A stretch of 45,227 bases of DNA from Streptomyces sp. HNM0575 (GCF_012726265.1 NZ_JAASAG010000021.1:1-45227); one strand, 5' to 3'. Numbered from the stretch's first letter, positions 7,813 to 16,085 are shown. The notes: generated by a model not told the origin, from the letters alone. A program made the numbers and translations.

Positions 7813-9924
7813 ATGACCCGGAACGGCTCCGTCCAGGATCGCGCCAGCACGGACGGAGCCGAAGCCACGGCACAAGAGTCCGAAATGTCCAAGTTTCGGC
7901 GACTGTGGCGCAGCGGAGCACTCTTCTCGGAGGGACTGCTCCCCGAAGGCACCACCGGGCCCCGCGCCCACCCCGTCGTCCGCTTCTTCATCCGCTGGGT
8001 GCGCCGCCCGCTGCTGCCCGTACTCCGGCTGTGGCGGCGCAACATCCAGCTGCGCGTGGTCGCCGCCACCCTCCTGATGTCACTCGGCGTGGTGCTGCTA
8101 CTCGGCATCGTCGTCATCGGGCAGGTACGCAACGGACTGCTCGACGCGAAGGAGAAGACCGCCCAGAGCCAGGCCGCGGGCGGCTTCGCCGCCGCCCAGG
8201 AGATGGCCGACAGCGCAGGCAGCGGCCGCAGCGGCGAAGGCCAGGGCCGCCCCGGAACCGGCGGCCGCAGCACGCAGAACACCGGCACCTGGCTCAACAA
8301 CCTGGTGGAGCAGCTCGCCAGCGGCGGCCAGGGCGTCTACTCCGTCGTCGCGCTCGGCTCACAGAACGACGAGTCACCCTTCCTCGGCAACCAGCGCTCC
8401 ACCACCCGCGGACCGCGGGCCTCCGGCGACATCCGCCCCGAGGAGAGCATCCCCGCCGACCTGCGCAAGGCCCTGGACAACCAGCCCGGCACCCACCAGC
8501 GCTACGCGAAGGTCTACCGCCAGGACGGCAGCAGCACCGCCGGACTGATCGTCGGCAAGCGCCTCAACGACGCCGGCGGCTCCCCGTACCAGATGTACTA
8601 CGTCTTCCCCTTCACGCTGGAGGAAGAGTCGCTGAACCTGGTCAAGGGCACCCTGGCCACCGCCGGCGTCTTCGTGGTCGTGCTGCTCGGAGCCATCGCC
8701 TGGCTCGTGGTGAGGCAGGTCGTCACGCCCGTACGGATGGCCGCGGGGATCTCGGAACGCCTGGCCGCCGGCAGACTCCAGGAACGCATGAAGGTCACGG
8801 GTGAGGACGACATCGCCCGGCTCGGAGAGTCCTTCAACAAGATGGCGCAGAACCTCCAGGTGAAGATCCAGCAGCTGGAGGAGCTCTCCCGCATGCAGCG
8901 CCGCTTCGTCTCCGACGTATCGCACGAGCTGCGCACTCCGCTCACCACGGTCCGTATGGCCGCCGACGTGATCCACGAGGCGCGGGAGGAGTTCGACCCG
9001 GCCACGGCGCGTTCCGCGGAGCTGCTGCTGGGCCAGCTCGACCGGTTCGAGTCGCTCCTGGGCGACCTGCTGGAGATCAGCCGCTTCGACGCCGGAGCCG
9101 CCAACCTCGAAGCCGACCCCATCGACCTGCGCGACATCGTCCGCCGCGTCGTCGACGGATGCGAGCCCCTCGCCGACCGCAAGGGCAGCCGGGTCCTCGT
9201 GCGCGGCGACGACAAGCCCGTGGTCGCGGAGGCGGACGGGCGCCGCATCGAGCGCGTGCTGCGCAACCTCGTCGACAACGCCATAGAGCACGGCGAAGGC
9301 CATGACGTCGTCGTCCGGCTGGCGTCCGGCGGCGGAGCCGTCGCGGTCGCCGTACGGGACTACGGCGTCGGGCTCAGCAGCAGCGAGGCCGAGCGGGTCT
9401 TCAACCGCTTCTGGCGCGCCGACCCCGCCCGTGCCCGTACGACGGGGGGCTCCGGGCTCGGCCTGTCCATCGCCCTCGAGGACGCCCGGCTGCACGGCGG
9501 CTGGCTTCAGGTGTGGGGCGAGCCGGGCGGCGGCTCGCAGTTCCGGCTGACGTTGCCCTGCACGGCAGGGGAGACGCTGCGCTCCTCGCCGCTCGCGCTG
9601 CAACCGGCGGACTCCCGGCGCAGGCGCGCGGCGGCGCACGGGTCGCAGAACGGACGGGGCACGGTCCCGGCGCAGGCGCGCCAGCGGGCGGCGAAGGCCC
9701 CGGCGAGAGCGGCGGACCCGGAGGAGGCGGCGGGCTCGGCGGGTGCGGCCCGTTCGGGATCCGCCGCGAAGCCCGCGTCGCCGACCGCCCGAGCCTCCCA
9801 GCCCTCCTCTCCCTCGGCACCGGCATCCGGCCGTTCCGCGCCCGCCTCCACCGTCGCCGCGCCCCGCGGCAGCACTGCCCCCCGTACCGCCGACGAGCCC
9901 ATGGGCGAGGACGGAGAACACTGA
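7813..9924 (+). CDS. mtrB: sensor histidine kinase MtrB
   Basis: MtrB is the membrane histidine kinase partner of MtrA, 703 residues. Membrane spans lie at about residues 82-104 and 280-300, enclosing an extracytoplasmic sensor domain of roughly 175 residues. A HAMP linker follows, then the H-box SDVSHELRTPLTTV with phospho-accepting His371. The ATP-binding domain shows the N-box (NLVDNAIEHG), the G1 box (YGVGLS) and the G2 box (GGSGLGLS). The last 110 or so residues are Ala, Pro and Arg-rich, low complexity, and outside the kinase fold. The stop TGA shares its A with the ATG of lpqB, so the two are coupled. Confidence 0.96.
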   Translation: MTRNGSVQDRASTDGAEATAQESEMSKFRRLWRSGALFSEGLLPEGTTGPRAHPVVRFFIRWVRRPLLPVLRLWRRNIQLRVVAATLLMSLGVVLLLGIVVIGQVRNGLLDAKEKTAQSQAAGGFAAAQEMADSAGSGRSGEGQGRPGTGGRSTQNTGTWLNNLVEQLASGGQGVYSVVALGSQNDESPFLGNQRSTTRGPRASGDIRPEESIPADLRKALDNQPGTHQRYAKVYRQDGSSTAGLIVGKRLNDAGGSPYQMYYVFPFTLEEESLNLVKGTLATAGVFVVVLLGAIAWLVVRQVVTPVRMAAGISERLAAGRLQERMKVTGEDDIARLGESFNKMAQNLQVKIQQLEELSRMQRRFVSDVSHELRTPLTTVRMAADVIHEAREEFDPATARSAELLLGQLDRFESLLGDLLEISRFDAGAANLEADPIDLRDIVRRVVDGCEPLADRKGSRVLVRGDDKPVVAEADGRRIERVLRNLVDNAIEHGEGHDVVVRLASGGGAVAVAVRDYGVGLSSSEAERVFNRFWRADPARARTTGGSGLGLSIALEDARLHGGWLQVWGEPGGGSQFRLTLPCTAGETLRSSPLALQPADSRRRRAAAHGSQNGRGTVPAQARQRAAKAPARAADPEEAAGSAGAARSGSAAKPASPTARASQPSSPSAPASGRSAPASTVAAPRGSTAPRTADEPMGEDGEH

Positions 9925-11756
9925 TGGGAGCTGAGCGGCGAAACCGTCGCCGCCTGATTGCGGCGGCCCAACTGGGCGCGCTCGCACTGCTGTTGCCGGG
10001 CTGCGCCTCCATGCCGGACGACGGCACCGTCGACCACGTCGACTCCTCCCACCGCACCGAATCCGACTCCCAGGTCCGTGTGTTCGGCGTCAGCCCGGAG
10101 AAGGGCGAGAAGCCCCAGCAGATCGTCCGCGGCTTCCTGGAGGCCACGACGAGCGATGAGGCGGCCTTCTCGACGGCGAAGGAGTATCTGTCCGACCATG
10201 CGGCCGGAGAGTGGGACCCCTTCGCCAACACCCGGGTCGTCTCGGGCGGTCCGAGCCCCGGCAACGCCCGCCAGGACGGGGGCGGCGGGAAGGGGTTCAA
10301 CGTGCAGGTGACCGGTACGCGCGTCGCGGAGGTCGACGAGCGGCACGCGTACTCGCCGTCGTCCGGCGACTACGCCGAGGGCTTCCACCTCTCCAAGGAG
10401 GACGGGGAGTGGCGGATCGACCGGCTCCCGGACGGGCTGGTGCTCGGCGAATCCGACTTCCAGCGCATCTACCGGCCGATCAACAAGTACTACTACGCGG
10501 AACTCGGCAGCGACTCCGAGTCGATCACCGGCGGCAAGAACGTACTGGTCGGCGACCCGGTCTTTCTGCGCCGCCGGATAGACCCCGTCACCGCCACCGT
10601 CGACGCACTGCTGGACGGCCCGACAGGCTGGCTCGCCCCGGTGGTCCACTCCTCCTTCCCGAAGGGCGCGCGTCTTGTGCGCGGCCAGCACCTTTCGCTG
10701 GACGATTCGGGGGCGCTGAGCGTCCGCCTCAACTCCAAGGGGGCCGGCGTCAGCAGGGCACGCTGCGTACGCATGGCCGCGCAGTTGCTGCACACGGTGC
10801 AGGACCAGGCGTCGGCGAAGGTCGGCAAGGTGGCGCTTGCGGGCCCGGACGGTGAGACGCGGTGCGAGCGGACGCGTGAGCAGACGGAGGACTATCAGCC
10901 GGGGCGGCTCAACGGCCGTGCTTCGCACCAGTACTTCGTAGACGGCGATCACCGTGTCTCGTCCTTCGACGAGGGCAGCGACGATCCCACCCCGGTCGAA
11001 GGGGCTCTCGGCAAGGGCGAGACGGAGATGGGCGCCGTGGCGGTGAACCGTGCCGAGCAGGAGGGTGCGGCGGTCTCGCGTGCGGGCCGTTCGCTGTATG
11101 TCTCGCGCCTCGCGGAGGGGGCCAAGCTGGGGGAGCCCGTACTGACGAGCAAGGCGAAGCATGAGAAGGACCGGCTGACGGCGCCCAGTTGGGACGGCCT
11201 GGGCGACCTGTGGATCGCCGACCGCGATCCCGACGACCCGCGCCTGCTGCGTCTGGCGGGCGGCAAGGAGAAGCCCGAAGAGGTCGACGTCCCGGACCTG
11301 GGCAAGGGCGAGCGGATCGAGTCGCTGCGGATCGCGTCCGACGGCGTTCGGATGGCGCTGCAAATCCGGCAGAAGGACGGTTCGCGGACGTTGAAGCTCG
11401 GCCGGGTCCATCGCGGGGGCACGGCCGACGAGCCGCAGGTGACGATCAGCGAACTACGGCCTCTCGCACCGCAGTTCGAGGATGTCGCGGCGATGTCCTG
11501 GGCGGGCGGCAGCCGGTTGGTGGTCGTGGGGCGCGAGTCGGGGAGCGTGCAGCAGATGCAGTACATCGAGACTGACGGCTCGGCGTCGAACCAGCCGACG
11601 CTTCCCGGCATCAACGACGTGACAGGCGTGGCCGCTTCGGAGGACGTGAGCAAGCCGCTGCTGGCCGACTCGGAGGACGGCATCGTACGGCTGCCTCCCG
11701 ACGCCAACTGGAAGACGCTGACCGACAGCGGGACGAGCCCCGCGTACCCGGGGTAG
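9924..11756 (+). CDS. lpqB: lipoprotein LpqB
   Basis: LpqB is an envelope lipoprotein that interacts with the extracellular part of MtrB in mycobacteria and modulates MtrAB signalling. From ATG 9924 it has 610 residues. The N-terminus is a lipoprotein signal: basic MGAERRNRRR, a hydrophobic stretch, and a lipobox LLPGC with the lipidated residue at Cys27. A GerMN-like domain lies at about residues 170-290 and a C-terminal beta-propeller region at about 320-600. The frame is open upstream to 9513, but that part lies inside mtrB. The start chosen overlaps the mtrB stop by one base and gives the signal peptide. Confidence 0.95.
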   Translation: MGAERRNRRRLIAAAQLGALALLLPGCASMPDDGTVDHVDSSHRTESDSQVRVFGVSPEKGEKPQQIVRGFLEATTSDEAAFSTAKEYLSDHAAGEWDPFANTRVVSGGPSPGNARQDGGGGKGFNVQVTGTRVAEVDERHAYSPSSGDYAEGFHLSKEDGEWRIDRLPDGLVLGESDFQRIYRPINKYYYAELGSDSESITGGKNVLVGDPVFLRRRIDPVTATVDALLDGPTGWLAPVVHSSFPKGARLVRGQHLSLDDSGALSVRLNSKGAGVSRARCVRMAAQLLHTVQDQASAKVGKVALAGPDGETRCERTREQTEDYQPGRLNGRASHQYFVDGDHRVSSFDEGSDDPTPVEGALGKGETEMGAVAVNRAEQEGAAVSRAGRSLYVSRLAEGAKLGEPVLTSKAKHEKDRLTAPSWDGLGDLWIADRDPDDPRLLRLAGGKEKPEEVDVPDLGKGERIESLRIASDGVRMALQIRQKDGSRTLKLGRVHRGGTADEPQVTISELRPLAPQFEDVAAMSWAGGSRLVVVGRESGSVQQMQYIETDGSASNQPTLPGINDVTGVAASEDVSKPLLADSEDGIVRLPPDANWKTLTDSGTSPAYPG

Positions 11757-11778
11757 GCGGCCGAAGGGCGCCTACCCC
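11750..11778 (+). terminator. hairpin at the end of lpqB
   Basis: A 10-bp perfect stem (GGGGTAGGCG at 11750-11759 and CGCCTACCCC at 11769-11778) with a 9-base loop starts inside the lpqB stop codon. There is no T run, as is common for Streptomyces terminators. It probably ends the mtnA-lpqB operon. Confidence 0.7.
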
Positions 11779-11876
11779 CTGCGAAGAAGTCCGTTTCCGG
11801 AACGAGGTCCGTCCGTCCCTGGCGGATGCACGCCAACGTGCGCGCCCATGAGGCCGGCACGGGCGGCCATCCAGAG

Positions 11877-11885
11877 TTATCCACA
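11877..11885 (+). promoter_or_regulatory. perfect DnaA-box sequence upstream of comF
   Basis: The 9-mer TTATCCACA is an exact match to the consensus DnaA box and ends 40 bases before the comF start. No second perfect box was seen nearby, so this is not an origin. Whether DnaA binds here is not known. Confidence 0.4.
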
Positions 11886-11925
11886 GGCCTGGCGCCCCCA
11901 CACCCCCGCTGGGAAAGTAGTCCCC

Positions 11926-12705
11926 ATGCGGGGGCTGTTGCAGGAGCTCCGGCAGGAACTCGCAGGTCTGGTGCTGCCGTCGCGGTGCGCAGGCTGCGGA
12001 CTGCCGCGAGTGCGCGGAGAGTTGTGCGAGCGGTGCGGGGCAGCGCTGGCGGGCGCCGTACCGCGCCGGGTGTGGCCGACGCCGGTGCCGTCCGGCCTGC
12101 CTCGGGTGTACTCGGCGCTGCCGTACGCCGACCAGGTGCGGGAAGTGCTGCTCGCGCACAAGGAGCGCGGCGCGCTCCGACTCGCGGCGCCCTTGGGGGC
12201 GTTGCTCGCGGCGACGGTGCGCGAGGCCGCGGCGCAGACACCGCGTCCGGGGGGCATGGGGGAGGGGGTGGGGGGAGGGGAGGCCCCCCTGACGCTCGTC
12301 CCCGTCCCCTCCTCGCAGCGCTCCATCGCCGCCCGTGGCCATGATCCGGTGCGGCGAATCGCTCTCGTGGCGGCGCGGGAGTTGCGCCGTGGAGGCGTAC
12401 CCGCGCGAGTGCTGACCGTGCTCCGTCAGCGACGCACGGTGGCTGACCAGGCGGGGCTGACCGCGCAGCAGCGGGCGGCGAATCTCGGCGGCGCGCTGGA
12501 GTTGGTGCCGGGCGGCGGAAGGCTGCTGACCGGGAAGACGCTGCTGGTCGACGATGTGATGACGACCGGGGCGTCGTTGGCCGAGGCGGCCCGTGCCCTC
12601 GGCCGGTACGCGGGGCACGCACAACGAGTTGAGTCTGGACGGTCCGGACAGTCCGGGCTCCAGGTGTGGGCCGCGGCCGTCGTCGCGTCCCGATCACTCA
12701 GGTGA
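11926..12705 (+). CDS. comF: ComF family phosphoribosyltransferase-like protein
   Basis: This 259-residue ComF-family protein has an N-terminal zinc-ribbon-like part (C21-x2-C24 and C34-x2-C37) and a type I phosphoribosyltransferase fold. The PRPP-binding signature is LLVDDVMTTGAS at residues 206-217. In naturally competent bacteria ComFC acts in DNA uptake; in Streptomyces the role is not known. The start ATG 11926 is chosen because residues upstream in the open frame have no family similarity. A low-complexity Gly-rich stretch (about residues 108-120) separates the two halves. The gene follows the lpqB terminator and is followed by a 558-bp noncoding region before hpf. Confidence 0.9.
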   Translation: MRGLLQELRQELAGLVLPSRCAGCGLPRVRGELCERCGAALAGAVPRRVWPTPVPSGLPRVYSALPYADQVREVLLAHKERGALRLAAPLGALLAATVREAAAQTPRPGGMGEGVGGGEAPLTLVPVPSSQRSIAARGHDPVRRIALVAARELRRGGVPARVLTVLRQRRTVADQAGLTAQQRAANLGGALELVPGGGRLLTGKTLLVDDVMTTGASLAEAARALGRYAGHAQRVESGRSGQSGLQVWAAAVVASRSLR

Positions 12706-12746
12706 GCAGAGCAGGCGTTGCCGCTGTCCGCTGCGAGTCCGTAAGT

Positions 12747-12921
12747 CCGGAACTCGGCAGGCGTTGAACTCGCCAGGCCCCGGAACTCGGCGGGCCCTTG
12801 AACTCGCCAGGCCCCGGAAGTCTGCAAGCCCGGAACTCCGCAAGTCGCGCAAGTCCTGTAAGTGCCGCAAGTCCCGCAAGCCCGACGAGTTTTCGTGAGT
12901 CCGACGAGTTTCGATGAGTCC
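12747..12921. repeat. nested direct-repeat tract between comF and hpf
   Basis: Three tandem arrays follow each other. A 33/34-bp unit starting CCGGAACTCGGC occurs at 12747-12779 and 12780-12813, with a partial third copy at 12814-12830. A 9-bp unit (consensus CGCAAGTCC) occurs five times at 12839-12883. A 19-bp unit (GACGAGTTTTCGTGAGTCC, then GACGAGTTTCGATGAGTCC) occurs twice at 12884-12921. All three share AAGTC, GAGTC or GAACTC cores, so they probably arose by stepwise slippage. No gene is supported here. Confidence 0.8.
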
Positions 12922-13135
12922 TGCAATGAATCGCGGGAAAGGGTTTCGGAAAACGACCACGGAAGAGCCCTGCGTCAGCCTGCGAAAGCACCGTGCTACT
13001 ACCAGAGATCAGAGGGCTGCGTCGGCCGTTGTCTCGAATTGATACCTGAACGTAGGTACGTGCCAGTAGGGGGTGCCCAGCTTCCGTCAGTGGAGGTACG
13101 TTCGAGATTGGGTGACGATCTTCCCCCAGGGGGAG

Positions 13136-13263
13136 AAGGAGGTGAAAGTCGCAAGCCGAGGTTCCGGAGGCTGGCGGCGAAGCAGGCCCTGAGCCTCCGG
13201 TGTCAGTGCACAAAGGAGGCACTCCGTTTCGCAATGCGGAGTGCTCCGGGAACGGAGTTCTGC
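13136..13263 (+). promoter_or_regulatory. structured leader before hpf with possible short uORF
   Basis: The tract begins with AAGGAGGTGA (13136-13145), a full complement of the 16S 3' end. A GTG at 13142 opens a 16-codon reading frame (V-K-V-A-S-R, ending R-S-R-P) that stops at 13190-13192. Two perfect hairpins follow or overlap it: CCGGAGGCT (13164-13172) with AGCCTCCGG (13192-13200), and GCACTCCG (13219-13226) with CGGAGTGC (13237-13244). The left arm of the first lies inside the short frame. GTGC at 13206-13209 could pair alternatively with GCAC at 13219-13222. The remaining 12922-13135 holds only a small inverted repeat (TACCT/AGGTA, 13043-13058). The regulatory reading is inference. Confidence 0.45.
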
Positions 13264-13962
13264 GTGGACATCGTCGTCAAGGGCCGCAAGACCGAGGTGC
13301 CCGAGAGGTTCCGTAAGCACGTGGCCGAGAAGCTGGCGAAGATCCAAAAGCTCGACGGAAAGGTGATCAACCTGGATGTCGAGGTGTGCAAGGAACACAA
13401 TCCCCGGCAGGCCGACCGTTCCGAGAGGGTGGAGATCACCCTTCGCACTCGCGGGCCGGTCATTCGCGCGGAGGCAGCGGCCTCCGACCCCTACGCTGCG
13501 CTGGACCTTGCAGCGGGCAAGCTGGAGGCACGGCTGCGCAAGCAGCACGACAAGCGCCGGGTACACCGTGGAGGAAGCCGTACGCCGATGAGCGTGGCGG
13601 CTGCTACAGCGCACCTCGCGGCAGAACTCAACGGACAGCTCGACGCCGCTGCGGCGACACCCGCACCGGTCAAGACCGAAGAGAAACCGATGACCACCAG
13701 GGTGGGCCCGCTGGAGGTCCAGGGCGACGGACCGCTCGTCGTCCGTGAGAAGACCCACGCCGCGGCGCCGATGGCCCTCGACCAGGCTCTCTACGAAATG
13801 GAGTTGATCGGCCACGACTTCTATCTCTTCGTCGATTCCGAGACGAAGCAGCCGAGCGTCGTCTACCGGCGCCACGGCTACGACTACGGCGTGATCCACC
13901 TGGATCCCGATCCCTTCGCCGTGGAGCCCCCTCCTGAAGCGGGCGGCTCACTCGGCGGCTGA
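13264..13962 (+). CDS. hpf: ribosome hibernation promoting factor, long form
   Basis: Long HPF binds the 30S decoding region and pairs 70S ribosomes into inactive 100S dimers in slow growth. The protein from GTG 13264 has 232 residues. The N-terminal S30AE domain covers residues 1-105 and the C-terminal dimerisation domain about 170-222 (APMALDQALYEMELIGHDF and the YRRHGYDYGVIHL end). The start is chosen because the family begins MDIVVKGRKTEV and a GGAG lies 6 bases upstream. An in-frame ATG at 13234, inside the loop of the leader hairpin, would add ten residues that do not look like the family. A hairpin terminator follows the gene. Confidence 0.93.
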   Translation: MDIVVKGRKTEVPERFRKHVAEKLAKIQKLDGKVINLDVEVCKEHNPRQADRSERVEITLRTRGPVIRAEAAASDPYAALDLAAGKLEARLRKQHDKRRVHRGGSRTPMSVAAATAHLAAELNGQLDAAAATPAPVKTEEKPMTTRVGPLEVQGDGPLVVREKTHAAAPMALDQALYEMELIGHDFYLFVDSETKQPSVVYRRHGYDYGVIHLDPDPFAVEPPPEAGGSLGG

Positions 13963-13982
13963 CCGCTCGGAACCGTTGAGAC

Positions 13983-14022
13983 CGCGCCCCCGGGCCGGGT
14001 CGAGGACTCGGCCGGGGGCGCG
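13983..14022 (+). terminator. hairpin terminator after hpf
   Basis: An 11-bp perfect stem (CGCGCCCCCGG at 13983-13993 and CCGGGGGCGCG at 14012-14022) begins 21 bases after the hpf stop. There is no T run. It is the likely end of the hpf transcript and separates it from the response regulator. Confidence 0.7.
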
Positions 14023-14082
14023 AACGTGGAATTATGGCCTCACTCGTCAACCTGGGCCCTGTGCAGCGCGGTTGGCGCGGCA

Positions 14083-14100
14083 TAGCCTGCAGGGGGAGGA
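14083..14100 (+). promoter_or_regulatory. possible -10 and RBS of the orphan response regulator
   Basis: TAGCCT at 14083-14088 resembles a Streptomyces -10 element, with a weak -35 match (TGTGCA, 14060-14065) 17 bases upstream. It is followed by a strong ribosome binding site, GGGGGAGGA, ending at 14100 just before the ATG. The promoter part is tentative. Confidence 0.35.
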
Positions 14101-14103
14101 TCG

Positions 14104-14859
14104 ATGGCGGACAGCTTCGGGCCCGTGATGCCCATGGCGGAAGCGCACCCGGTACGGGTGGCGGTTGAGGACGGCCCCGCGCATGAGCGGCAGCAGCCGG
14201 AGCCGATCCGTGTGCTCGTCGTGGACGATCACGAGCTTTTCCGGCGCGGGTTGGAGATCGTTCTCGCTCAGGAGGAGGACATCCAGGTCGTCGGCGAGGC
14301 GGGGGACGGGGCGGAGGCCGTCGAGAAGGCCGCGGATCTGCTGCCCGACATCGTGCTCATGGACGTACGGATGCCGAAGCGCGGCGGAATCGAGGCGTGC
14401 ACCTCCATCAAGGAGGTCGCTCCCAGCGCGAAGATCATCATGCTGACGATCAGCGACGAAGAGGCCGACCTCTACGACGCCATCAAGGCCGGGGCCACCG
14501 GTTACCTCCTCAAGGAGATCTCCACGGACGAGGTCTCGGCGGCGATCCGTGCGGTGGCGGACGGCCAGTCGCAGATCAGTCCGTCGATGGCGGCGAAACT
14601 GCTCACTGAGTTCAAGTCGATGATCCAGCGCACCGACGAGAGCAAGCTGGTGCCCGCTCCGAAGCTGACCGACCGCGAGCTCGAAGTGCTCAAGCTCGTG
14701 GCGACGGGCATGAACAACCGGGACATCGCGAAAGAGCTCTTCATCAGCGAGAACACCGTGAAGAACCACGTGCGCAACATCCTGGAGAAGCTTCAGCTCC
14801 ACTCGCGCATGGAGGCCGTGGTCTACGCGATGCGGGAGAAGATCCTCGAAATCCGCTGA
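14104..14859 (+). CDS. NarL/FixJ-family orphan response regulator
   Basis: This 251-residue two-domain regulator has an unusual 34-residue N-terminal extension before the receiver domain. Receiver residues are D41-D42 and phospho-acceptor D87 in MDVRMP. A LuxR-type helix-turn-helix occupies about residues 185-245 (LTDRELEVLKLVATGMNNRD and ENTVKNHVRNIL). No kinase gene lies beside it, so it is an orphan in this window; its partner and targets are unknown. The start has an excellent ribosome binding site, but a shorter start closer to IRVLVVDD cannot be excluded. Confidence 0.92.
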   Translation: MADSFGPVMPMAEAHPVRVAVEDGPAHERQQPEPIRVLVVDDHELFRRGLEIVLAQEEDIQVVGEAGDGAEAVEKAADLLPDIVLMDVRMPKRGGIEACTSIKEVAPSAKIIMLTISDEEADLYDAIKAGATGYLLKEISTDEVSAAIRAVADGQSQISPSMAAKLLTEFKSMIQRTDESKLVPAPKLTDRELEVLKLVATGMNNRDIAKELFISENTVKNHVRNILEKLQLHSRMEAVVYAMREKILEIR

Positions 14860-14894
14860 CGCGCGTCGGTGAGTCCGGAGTAGCCCCGCCTCCG

Positions 14895-16085
14895 TCAGAC
14901 CGCCGCCCCGGCTCCCTTGGAATCATCGGTCAGAGCGCGGGCCAGCGCCTCCGCGAGCTCCGCGTCGTCGCAGCGCTCCACCCGCACCTCGTCACAGCCC
15001 ACCCAGGACGCCGCTTCCCACAGCGCCCTGGCCATCGGCTCGACCGCCTTGCGTCCCTTCATCGAGACCTGGCGGGCCACCAGGGTCGTGCCCTCACGCC
15101 CCGGATCGACACGGCCCAGCAGCCTGCCGCCGGACAGCAGCGGCATCGCGAAGTAGCCGTGTATGCGCTTGGGCTTCGGTACGTACGCCTCCAGCCTGTG
15201 CGTGAAGTCGAATATCCGCTGCGTACGCGGCCTGTCCCAGACAAGGGAGTCGAAGGGAGAGAGCAGCGTCGTGCGGTGCCGCCCGCGCGGTGAGGCCTCG
15301 ACGGCAGCCGGATCCGCCCAGGCGGGCCTGCCCCAGCCCTCGACCTCCACCGGCACCAGACCGGTGTCCGGAAGCACCGCCTCGACCTGCTCGCTCTTGA
15401 GACGGTGATACTCCGCGAGGTCGGAGCGCGTCGCCACGCCCATGGCCGCTCCGGCCTGGGCGACCAGACGCCGTATGCACTCGTGGTCGTCGGTGTCGTC
15501 GTGCAGCAACTCGTCCGGGATGGCCCGCTCGGCGAGGTCGTAGACCCGCTTCCAGCCGCGCCGCTCCGTGCAGACGACCTCGCCGGTGTCCAGCAGCCAC
15601 TCCACGGCGATCTTCGTCTCCGACCAGTCGAACCACTCGCCGCCGTTCTTCCCTCCGCCCAGCTCCGTCGTGGTCAGCGGGCCGTCGGCCTTGAGCCGGT
15701 CCCGCACGGCGGCGCAGGCGCGGTCCCGGTCCTCCAGGATGTGCCAGCGATGCCCGCGGGCCCGCCGCTCACGGCGCCTGAAGGCGAAGTGGGGCCACTC
15801 CTCCACGGGCAGGATGCAAGCGGCGTGCGACCAGTACTCGAAGCTGTGCCCGCCCGTCCAGTACGCCGATTCGACCGCTGCCCGGCCGACGGCGCCCAGC
15901 CGTGCGTACGGAACGAGCTCGTGCGAACGCGCCAGCACGGAGATGGTGTCGAGCTGGACGGCACCGAGCCGGCGCAGCAATCCGCGCACCCCCGCCCTGC
16001 GGTCCGGCGCGCCCAGCAGTCCCTGCGCCGACAGGGCCACGCGCCGGGCCTCGTCGGCGGAGAGCGAGATCTCCGCAGTCGTCAT
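14895..16085 (-). CDS. winged-helix protein of the AlkX/YcaQ (HTH_42) DNA glycosylase family
   Basis: This 396-residue protein belongs to the HTH_42 superfamily, which contains DNA glycosylases that unhook interstrand crosslinks or remove bulky alkylated bases. The catalytic-site motif reads Q44-L45-D46 within GAVQLDTISV. That is the QxD version found in E. coli YcaQ (AlkX), not the QxQ version of AlkZ self-resistance enzymes. Other family hallmarks are SFEYWSHAACILP, the PFDSLVWDR loop and the HGYFAMPLL segment. The start at 16085 is preferred because the 37 upstream codons in frame are a low-complexity Arg/Ser/Pro stretch overlapping a 9-bp repeat. Crosslink repair is inferred from the family. 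Confidence 0.88.
   Translation of the reverse strand: MTTAEISLSADEARRVALSAQGLLGAPDRRAGVRGLLRRLGAVQLDTISVLARSHELVPYARLGAVGRAAVESAYWTGGHSFEYWSHAACILPVEEWPHFAFRRRERRARGHRWHILEDRDRACAAVRDRLKADGPLTTTELGGGKNGGEWFDWSETKIAVEWLLDTGEVVCTERRGWKRVYDLAERAIPDELLHDDTDDHECIRRLVAQAGAAMGVATRSDLAEYHRLKSEQVEAVLPDTGLVPVEVEGWGRPAWADPAAVEASPRGRHRTTLLSPFDSLVWDRPRTQRIFDFTHRLEAYVPKPKRIHGYFAMPLLSGGRLLGRVDPGREGTTLVARQVSMKGRKAVEPMARALWEAASWVGCDEVRVERCDDAELAEALARALTDDSKGAGAAV

Noticed and set aside
7813..9924. A frameshift or truncation in mtrB, suspected from the low-complexity end
   Set aside because: All kinase boxes are in one frame and the Ala/Pro tail runs directly to a stop that overlaps lpqB, the normal arrangement.
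11877..11885. Chromosomal or plasmid replication origin
   Set aside because: Only one perfect DnaA box was seen, with no AT-rich unwinding region and no dnaA or dnaN neighbours.
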